12,520 nucleotides of DNA, from NCBI GenBank assembly GCA_017881545.1, contig JADGQU010000035.1, forward strand, positions 1 to 12,520, read 5' to 3'. Position 1 is the stretch's first letter. Every line of letters begins with the position of its first letter. This stretch comes from Gemmatimonadaceae bacterium (lineage in GTDB: Bacteria; Gemmatimonadota; Gemmatimonadetes; Gemmatimonadales; Gemmatimonadaceae). Shown piece by piece: positions 7,412 to 12,520 of the stretch. Below the pieces are notes generated by a model that saw only the letters and a list, made by a program, of their open reading frames with translations, was not told where the DNA came from and did not search any database. Made by a program: the position numbers and the translations under genes.

Positions 7412-8866
7412 ATGGATCAGACCTCATTTGGCGCACTCGGATCCGGGTACTGGATTCGATTTTACCACATACAGGCTCGCGCCTGCACCATCGCTGGCTT
7501 CGTAGGATTGCTGACCGGCTGTCTGGAAACCGCGCGAGTTTTTTCCGAATCCCCTCGCGATGCGAGGATCGGGGTTCGAGCCAACAGATATCAGAAGGAT
7601 TTTTCGCTCGAGGCAACTGACCCGGCATCGCCCGGCCCGTCATCCTTCTCGCCCGAAAAACCCTTACTCCCGCTAGCCGCTTATTCGGAAGAGTACTGGA
7701 CGGCGGTAGCCCAACTCGACATGACCGCGTTGCACGCGGCCGCCCGCAGCGACCCGGAGATCGGATTTGCTGAAGGAATCGCCCTATTGGCGGGCGGAAC
7801 CGAGGAAAAAGCCGAAAGCACTTTTGTCGCGATGAGCAGGCAGGCCATCGATGTAAACGTGGCCGTTGCCGCTCAAATGATGCTCGCCACCACGCTCATG
7901 TACGAGCACAAGTGGACGACGCTTAGAGACCTTTCCACCAGCTCGAGTCTCGGACCCTTGGACCGGGGACACACATCCGATCTGGAGCAGTGGGGTGACG
8001 CCTTCGCGAGTGTGGACCCACCAGCAACAACCTTTCCAGAAAAGCCGGTCACACTGCAGCTGGAGGTGACCGACGCGGGAACTCCTGCGGTCCGAGTGCG
8101 GATAAACGGAAAGGAGTATGAATTCTGGCTCGATACGGGATCGAGCATGACGGTATTGAGCTCCAGGGTCGCATCGGAAGCAAAGGTTCCGATAGTCTCT
8201 CCCGACACGTTGACCGTTCGAACATTCCAGGGATCTGCGCCCGTGCTGCCCGCGGCCGTAAAGCGAATGGAAATCGGATCGATCGTCTTCGCCAACGTTT
8301 CCGCCATGGTGATGGACGCCTCTCTCATGCGACTCAGAGCCGGTGGTGACGGATCGGCGGGCCAAGGCTTGCGTGTCGATGGCATCATAGGCTGGGACAT
8401 CATCCGCCAGCTGGACATCGTGATGGATTTTCAGAACGGAATCGTCACAATCAGGCGTCCTGAGCGCCTGGGAGCAAATGGAACAGCGTTTCAAAATCTG
8501 GTGTGGCTGGGCAAACCACTGGTTGCGGTTCGGACGAAGGTCGGTGGAACGCTCCATTTCACGCTCGATACCGGGGCGCAGGCAAGCTTTCTGAACGCTT
8601 CGATCCTGGAGAGGGTTGGTGCCAGGACGAGGGCTTTACACGCCCGTGTGTTTGGTGTTGCCAAGACCGGTGGACAGACGGATCGAGTCGTCCCCGGTCT
8701 TACAGTGAATCTGGGAGGAAAACAACTGCGACTGGAAGACGTGATTGTCTACGATCCGCCTCCCCCGAGCCTCATTAATTGCGATGGCATATTGGGAAGC
8801 GACATCGCGCATTTTGGGAAGATCAGGATCGATGCGACGAACGGTTTGTTCTCAATCGCCGATTAG
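7412..8866 (+). CDS. Predicted lipoprotein with two retropepsin-like aspartic protease half-domains
   Basis: A 484-residue protein, probably an envelope-anchored aspartic protease or a substrate-binding relative. The N-terminus has a basic stretch, a hydrophobic run (about residues 24-36) and a lipobox LLTGC with C37, suggesting a signal peptidase II lipoprotein; the n-region of ~23 residues is long but no later start codon precedes the run. Residues ~85-185 are Ala-rich and look helical, possibly TPR-like. Two half-sites follow. The first has D241-T-G-S (FWLDTGSSMTVLSS) and DGIIGWDII (323-331). The second has D386-T-G-A (FTLDTGAQASFLN) and DGILGSDIA (458-466). Each half thus has a catalytic Asp loop and the later hydrophobic-hydrophobic-Gly motif of retropepsin/Asp_protease_2 families, so one chain could supply both aspartates. 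Substrate unknown. The base composition looks poorer in GC than the his genes. The last 4 bases overlap the convergent dehydratase gene. Confidence 0.85.
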   Translation: MDQTSFGALGSGYWIRFYHIQARACTIAGFVGLLTGCLETARVFSESPRDARIGVRANRYQKDFSLEATDPASPGPSSFSPEKPLLPLAAYSEEYWTAVAQLDMTALHAAARSDPEIGFAEGIALLAGGTEEKAESTFVAMSRQAIDVNVAVAAQMMLATTLMYEHKWTTLRDLSTSSSLGPLDRGHTSDLEQWGDAFASVDPPATTFPEKPVTLQLEVTDAGTPAVRVRINGKEYEFWLDTGSSMTVLSSRVASEAKVPIVSPDTLTVRTFQGSAPVLPAAVKRMEIGSIVFANVSAMVMDASLMRLRAGGDGSAGQGLRVDGIIGWDIIRQLDIVMDFQNGIVTIRRPERLGANGTAFQNLVWLGKPLVAVRTKVGGTLHFTLDTGAQASFLNASILERVGARTRALHARVFGVAKTGGQTDRVVPGLTVNLGGKQLRLEDVIVYDPPPPSLINCDGILGSDIAHFGKIRIDATNGLFSIAD

Positions 8867-9864
8867 TGCGTGGCTTTCAAGATGCCGGAGAAAAGGCTGG
8901 AGTCTACGTTTCCGCCGGACAGTACCACTGCCACTTTGCGACCCCGCATTCTCTCTTTTTCCTTGATCAAAGCGGCGAGCGCGGCCGCGCCCCCGCCCTC
9001 GGCGGTGTTGTGGGTATCTGTAAACAACGCTCTCATCGCCGATTCAACTTCATCGTCGGTGACACGGACAACACGCTCCGCACCACGCCGCACGATGGTG
9101 AGCGACGTTTCCACCGGAGTCCGGCACGCCATCCCATCGGCGATGCGGGTAGTCACGTCGTGTGAAACAATCCGACCCTGCTCGTAGGACAGCGCGAACG
9201 CGGGCGCGCCCTCGGAGACGACAGCCACGACCCGCGCGCGGAGCCCAAGGGCATCTCGCGCGGCGATGACTCCGCAGATACCGCTTCCCAACCCCACCGG
9301 TACGTAAACGGCGTCGAGGTCCGGCACGGCGCGAAATAGTTCGAGAGCGTAAGTGCCGACTCCACGCACCAGCAGCGGATGGAAGGACGGAAACCTGTGC
9401 CAGCCACGGTCGATCGCAATCACGTCAGCGGCTTCGGAAGCGGCCTGAAAGTCATGACCCTGCTCGATGACCTCGACACCGAGCGATCGCATCGCCGCAT
9501 TCTTGTCTACGCTGTTGCCGAAAGGCACGACTACAGCGGCCGGAATTCTGTACTGGCGAGCGGCGAATCCCACCGACTGGCCGTGGTTCCCACGTGTTGC
9601 GGAAATCACTCCGTCGGGTTTTGCACCGTTGCGAATGAGCTCTTCGAGATACACCAGACCACCGCGCACCTTGAACGCACCAGTCGGGGTGTGGTTCTCG
9701 TGCTTCACCCAGACGGGCGTCCCGACTCGCGCTTCCAGCAGCGGCCAACGGTACTGAGGTGTCGGCGGCATAGATTGGTAGACGAGAGCAGCGGCAGCCT
9801 CGAGAGCGTCCAGCGAGGGCTGATCGTCAGATACTGTGTCTTTCAACTCGAGGGTCGATGCCAT
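8863..9864 (-). CDS. PLP-dependent threonine/serine dehydratase (no ACT domain)
   Basis: Fold-type II PLP enzyme predicted to deaminate L-threonine to 2-oxobutanoate, and probably serine to pyruvate. It has 333 residues, the length of single-domain TdcB-like enzymes. Landmarks are K65 as the Schiff-base lysine in HTPTGAFKVRGG, the cofactor-ring Asn in ATRGNHGQSV, the phosphate-binding loop PVGLGSGICG, and LSGGNVD near the C-terminus. There is no C-terminal ACT domain, so isoleucine feedback as in biosynthetic IlvA is not expected; a catabolic role, or an unregulated source of 2-oxobutanoate, is more likely. Serine racemase or threo-3-hydroxyaspartate ammonia-lyase activity cannot be excluded, as these are close relatives. 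The start ATG (9864-9862) is preceded on its strand by GGAAAG (complement of 9873-9878), 8 bases away. It is the only minus-strand gene here and is divergent from the DUF5916 gene. Confidence 0.88.
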   Translation of the reverse strand: MASTLELKDTVSDDQPSLDALEAAAALVYQSMPPTPQYRWPLLEARVGTPVWVKHENHTPTGAFKVRGGLVYLEELIRNGAKPDGVISATRGNHGQSVGFAARQYRIPAAVVVPFGNSVDKNAAMRSLGVEVIEQGHDFQAASEAADVIAIDRGWHRFPSFHPLLVRGVGTYALELFRAVPDLDAVYVPVGLGSGICGVIAARDALGLRARVVAVVSEGAPAFALSYEQGRIVSHDVTTRIADGMACRTPVETSLTIVRRGAERVVRVTDDEVESAMRALFTDTHNTAEGGGAAALAALIKEKERMRGRKVAVVLSGGNVDSSLFSGILKATH

Positions 9865-9898
9865 TTGCCGTTCTTTCCGGATTCGCGATTGGGAGTGC

Positions 9899-9960
9899 GA
9901 GGCGCCTCAGGTATGAATGCCATGCCTTACAGCAGTTGACAAGATGCGCTTGTCCGCGCA
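9899..9960. promoter_or_regulatory. Cluster of short inverted repeats in the divergent intergenic region
   Basis: Three perfect inverted repeats lie close together: the 10-base palindrome GAGGCGCCTC (9899-9908), GACAAG/CTTGTC with a 5-base gap (9938-9954), and TGCGC/GCGCA with a 6-base gap (9945-9960), the last two overlapping. TTGACA at 9936-9941 is a consensus -35 on the + strand, and the same bases give TTGTCA (9942-9937) on the - strand, with TTCATA 19 bases further along as a weak -10. An operator/promoter controlling the dehydratase gene is plausible but unproven. The rest of 9865-10048 shows TATAGA at 10008-10013 as a possible -10 for the + strand gene without a matching -35. Confidence 0.3.
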
Positions 9961-10048
9961 CAAACGTCACCTGCGGCAGCGAAACAGAATCCAAACCTGC
10001 CCGTAGGTATAGATGTCCAATTGGTACCACAGTCCCTAGCTGCCTTTG

Positions 10049-12520
10049 ATGTCAAAATCCTGCTTAAGCCGGTCCCGCGTGATTCGTGAGGCCGGCTCGG
10101 CCCCCGTTCAGCGCCGAAGCATCGTCCGCGCGATCGGTGCGGCTTCGTACATTCTCTGTACGCTCAGCGCCAGACTTGGCGCGCAAACCGTCCCTGTCAG
10201 CTCGGCGCCGTTGCCAAACGCGTCCGCGGCGTCGGTGACCGGTACGATTACCATCGACGGCAAGCTCGATGAGAGCGCCTGGGCAAAGGCTACCCCGATT
10301 ACTGATTTCCGACAGCAGAACCCGGACGAAGGCGCGAAGGCGAGCCAGCGCACCGAAGTGCGAGTGCTCTACGGCCCGCGCGCCCTCTACATCGGAGCGC
10401 GCATGTACGACTCACTGGGTGCACGCGGTATCCGGGCTCCGCTGGCCAGGCGGGACCAGCTCCTCGATTCGAACGGCAACAACGGGTCGTTCAACTCACT
10501 GACGACCGATAAGCTCGTCGTCATTCTCGACCCGTACCACAATCACATCGACCAGGCGTGGTTCGAGATCAACCCCGTGGGGGTTCGCGGCGATCAGTTC
10601 AACGGCGATCCGTCGTGGGATCCCATCTGGCAAGCCGCTACCCAGGTCGATTCGCTCGGATGGACGGCCGAGCTCCGAATTCCGTACTCGCAGCTTCGTT
10701 TCTCGCGCGACAGCCTGCAAGCGTGGGGGATGCAGATCTGGCGCTACACAGACCGGCTCAATGAGCAGGACATGTGGTCTTTCCGGCGGAAGAGTGAGTC
10801 GGGAGGAGCGATGTACTTCGGATCGCTGAACGGACTCGTGCTCGAGCCACAGCCCCATCAGCTCGAGATCCTTCCGTACGTTGAATCGCGCCAGCAATAC
10901 AAGTTCGCCCAACCCGGTGATCCCTATCACAACAGCAGCTACAGCAGCGTGAGTGCCGGTGCCGACATGAAATACCTGCTGACGTCGAGCCTTGCTCTGG
11001 ATGCGACGGTCAATCCGGATTTCGGTCAGGTGGAAGTGGATCCCGCGACGATCAACCTGTCGGCGTACGAGACCTTCTACTCGGAGAAGCGGCCGTTTTT
11101 CGTGGCCGGGAGCAACGCGTTCGATTTCGGTAATTTCAACTGCAATTTCTGCAGCAATACGTCGAGCCTCGACATCTTCTACTCTCGCCGCATCGGACGT
11201 CCGCCACAGCTCAATCCATATGTGGGCAACATCGCGGATTTCGCCGATGTGCCTGACAACACGACGATCCTCGGTGCCGCCAAAATCACCGGACGTACGA
11301 AGGGCGGATTCACCTTGGGGATTCTCGATGCGCTCACGAATCGAGAGACAGCTCGGTACATGCCGGCCGGTGGTGGGCCGCAACAGTCGCAGGAAGTAGA
11401 GCCGCTCAGCAACTATTTCGTCGGGCGGATCAAGAAAGATCTGAATCAGGGAGCTACGACAATCGGTGGAGCATTCACGTCAGTGCTCCGCCAGATGGAC
11501 GACACCGTTGTCTCCGACAGACTTCGCCGCCGGGCCGAAGCGGGCGGAATCGACTTCGATCATTCGTGGCACCAGCGGCAGTATTCCTGGATCGGCTCGA
11601 TACTTACGTCGAACGTCTCCGGAACTACCTCAGTCATCGATCAAACCGAGCAGTCGAGCGCGCATTACTTCCAGCGTCCGGACCGTCGGGTAACGAGCGA
11701 CGGAATCTTCAATGCCAAGTACGATCCCAACGCTACATCGCTTCAGGGCTACGGCTTCTATACGCGAGTAGGAAAGGGCGGCGGGGACTGGTTCTGGGAG
11801 ACAGCCCAGAACTGGCGTAGCCCCGGCTTCGAGGTGAACGACCTGTCGTTCCTGGGTCGCGCCGATTACAAGTGGATGAACGCGAACGTGGGGCGTCAGT
11901 GGAACACTCCGGGACGCTGGTATCGCAACGCGGTGATCCTTGGTGGCGGACAGCAGCAGTTCAACTACGATGGCGACAAGACCGATCTCCAGGCGCAGCT
12001 CTACGCCGGCACCCAGTTCCTGAACTACTGGAATCTGCGGAGTTTCGTCATTCACCATCCAACGGTTCTCGATGATCGACTGACGCGTGGCGGGCCGGTC
12101 GTGATGCGAACCGGCTACAACTACGCCGAGGTTGAAGTATCGACCGACGCAAGACAGCGCGCCGTGTTCGATTTCGACGTAGCGGCGTCGAACAGTATAG
12201 GATCGGCCACCCACACCCTGGCTCTTCGGCCCGGTGTTGCCCTCAAGCCTGCGGCGAATATCTTCGTTAGCCTCACGCCGAGCTTTTCCGCCGAACAAGA
12301 CCCTGCTCAGTACGTGACGACGGTTAGGGATCCGACCGCGACAGCCTTCTTTGGGAGTCGCTATGTCTTTGCGCTCATCAAGACGCGGACCCTCTCTCTC
12401 GACACGAGGGTTAACTGGACGTTCAATCCGAACCTCACGCTGCAGCTCTTCGCGCAGCCATTCATCGCGACCGGGGCTTACTCGTCGTTCCGCGAGTTCG
12501 CGGCGCCGCGCACCGCCCAA
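10049..12520 (+). CDS. Secreted CBM9-like / DUF5916 family protein (3' end cut by window edge)
   Basis: The frame is open for 824 codons from ATG 10049 to the last base. The N-terminus carries basic residues (SRSR, QRRS), a hydrophobic run IGAASYILCTLSA and a likely signal peptidase I site after LGA (residue 45). ITIDGKLDESAW (to W78) begins a CBM9-like beta-sandwich domain, continuing through VRVLYGPRALYIGARMYD to about residue 235. The rest is DUF5916: VNPDFGQVEVDPATINLSA, EKRPFF (346-351), YSRRIGR (378-384), and many alternating beta strands to NPNLTLQLFAQPF at the edge. A C-x-x-C pair (C365, C368) sits before YSRRIGR. Family function is not established; export and an outer-membrane or surface beta-barrel-like fold are inferred. 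The start is uncertain: GTG 10079 gives a signal peptide of more usual length (35 residues), and neither start has a clear ribosome-binding site. Confidence 0.85.
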   Translation, partial: MSKSCLSRSRVIREAGSAPVQRRSIVRAIGAASYILCTLSARLGAQTVPVSSAPLPNASAASVTGTITIDGKLDESAWAKATPITDFRQQNPDEGAKASQRTEVRVLYGPRALYIGARMYDSLGARGIRAPLARRDQLLDSNGNNGSFNSLTTDKLVVILDPYHNHIDQAWFEINPVGVRGDQFNGDPSWDPIWQAATQVDSLGWTAELRIPYSQLRFSRDSLQAWGMQIWRYTDRLNEQDMWSFRRKSESGGAMYFGSLNGLVLEPQPHQLEILPYVESRQQYKFAQPGDPYHNSSYSSVSAGADMKYLLTSSLALDATVNPDFGQVEVDPATINLSAYETFYSEKRPFFVAGSNAFDFGNFNCNFCSNTSSLDIFYSRRIGRPPQLNPYVGNIADFADVPDNTTILGAAKITGRTKGGFTLGILDALTNRETARYMPAGGGPQQSQEVEPLSNYFVGRIKKDLNQGATTIGGAFTSVLRQMDDTVVSDRLRRRAEAGGIDFDHSWHQRQYSWIGSILTSNVSGTTSVIDQTEQSSAHYFQRPDRRVTSDGIFNAKYDPNATSLQGYGFYTRVGKGGGDWFWETAQNWRSPGFEVNDLSFLGRADYKWMNANVGRQWNTPGRWYRNAVILGGGQQQFNYDGDKTDLQAQLYAGTQFLNYWNLRSFVIHHPTVLDDRLTRGGPVVMRTGYNYAEVEVSTDARQRAVFDFDVAASNSIGSATHTLALRPGVALKPAANIFVSLTPSFSAEQDPAQYVTTVRDPTATAFFGSRYVFALIKTRTLSLDTRVNWTFNPNLTLQLFAQPFIATGAYSSFREFAAPRTAQ

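Noticed and set aside
7210..7620. + strand open frame of 136 codons spanning the hisIE end, the gap and the protease start
   Set aside because: It overlaps two better-supported genes in other frames, crosses the probable terminator, and has no recognisable motif or ribosome-binding site.
10496..11383. Long minus-strand open frame (295 codons) opposite the DUF5916 gene
   Set aside because: It is a shadow frame of high-GC coding DNA: the + strand frame gives recognisable DUF5916 motifs, while this one shows no domain, signal or ribosome-binding site.
11630..12520. Minus-strand open frame running off the right edge
   Set aside because: It lies entirely opposite DUF5916 coding sequence and its translation is Arg/Glu-rich low-complexity without a family motif.
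1..12520. CRISPR arrays, tRNA or rRNA genes, insertion sequences, prophage or toxin-antitoxin genes
   Set aside because: I looked for regular repeat-spacer patterns, transposase or integrase motifs, tRNA-like cloverleaf sequence and small paired genes and saw none.

Overview
The window is high-GC bacterial chromosomal DNA with a Gram-negative cell plan. It carries nearly all of a histidine biosynthesis operon followed by four less obviously connected elements. A member of the Gemmatimonadota is my best guess. That rests on the high GC, a large secreted CBM9-like/DUF5916 protein of a kind that phylum carries in many copies, and the lipoprotein and outer-membrane type signals. It is inference; Acidobacteriota or a related soil phylum would also fit.

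Region 1 (1-7250, + strand) is the his operon in the order hisG(partial)-hisD-hisC-hisH-hisA-hisB-hisF-hisN-hisIE. Every junction overlaps by 1-10 bases except hisN/hisIE, which has a 6-base gap, so the genes are almost certainly one translationally coupled transcript. Together they cover all ten reactions from PRPP + ATP to histidine: HisG (step 1), HisE and HisI domains (2, 3), HisA (4), HisH+HisF (5), HisB (6), HisC (7), a HisN-type inositol-monophosphatase-family phosphatase (8) and HisD (9, 10). hisB lies between hisA and hisF instead of upstream of hisH, and the phosphatase is a separate gene inside the operon. HisG is the long form with its own C-terminal regulatory domain, so no hisZ is expected. 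Only about the first 10-15 residues of HisG and the promoter/leader lie outside the window.

Region 2 (7251-7411) is a 161-base gap. It holds a nested hairpin followed by five T residues (probable intrinsic terminator of the his operon), an 11-base direct repeat, and the ribosome-binding site of the next gene.

Region 3 (7412-8866, +) encodes a predicted lipoprotein with two complete retropepsin-like half-sites (two DTG motifs, each followed by its own hydrophobic-hydrophobic-Gly motif) behind a helical N-terminal region. Its base composition looks lower in GC than the his genes.

Region 4 (8863-9864, - strand) encodes an ACT-less PLP-dependent threonine/serine dehydratase. It converges on the protease gene with a 4-base tail overlap.

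Region 5 (9865-10048) is a divergent intergenic region with several short inverted repeats and weak promoter-like hexamers.

Region 6 (10049-12520, +, running off the right edge) is the DUF5916 protein: signal peptide, N-terminal CBM9-like domain, then a long beta-rich DUF5916 domain.

No RNA gene, CRISPR array, insertion sequence or phage gene is visible. The most unusual items are the single-chain double-DTG lipoprotein protease, the his gene order, and the compact HisB; none of them is a clear new multi-gene system.
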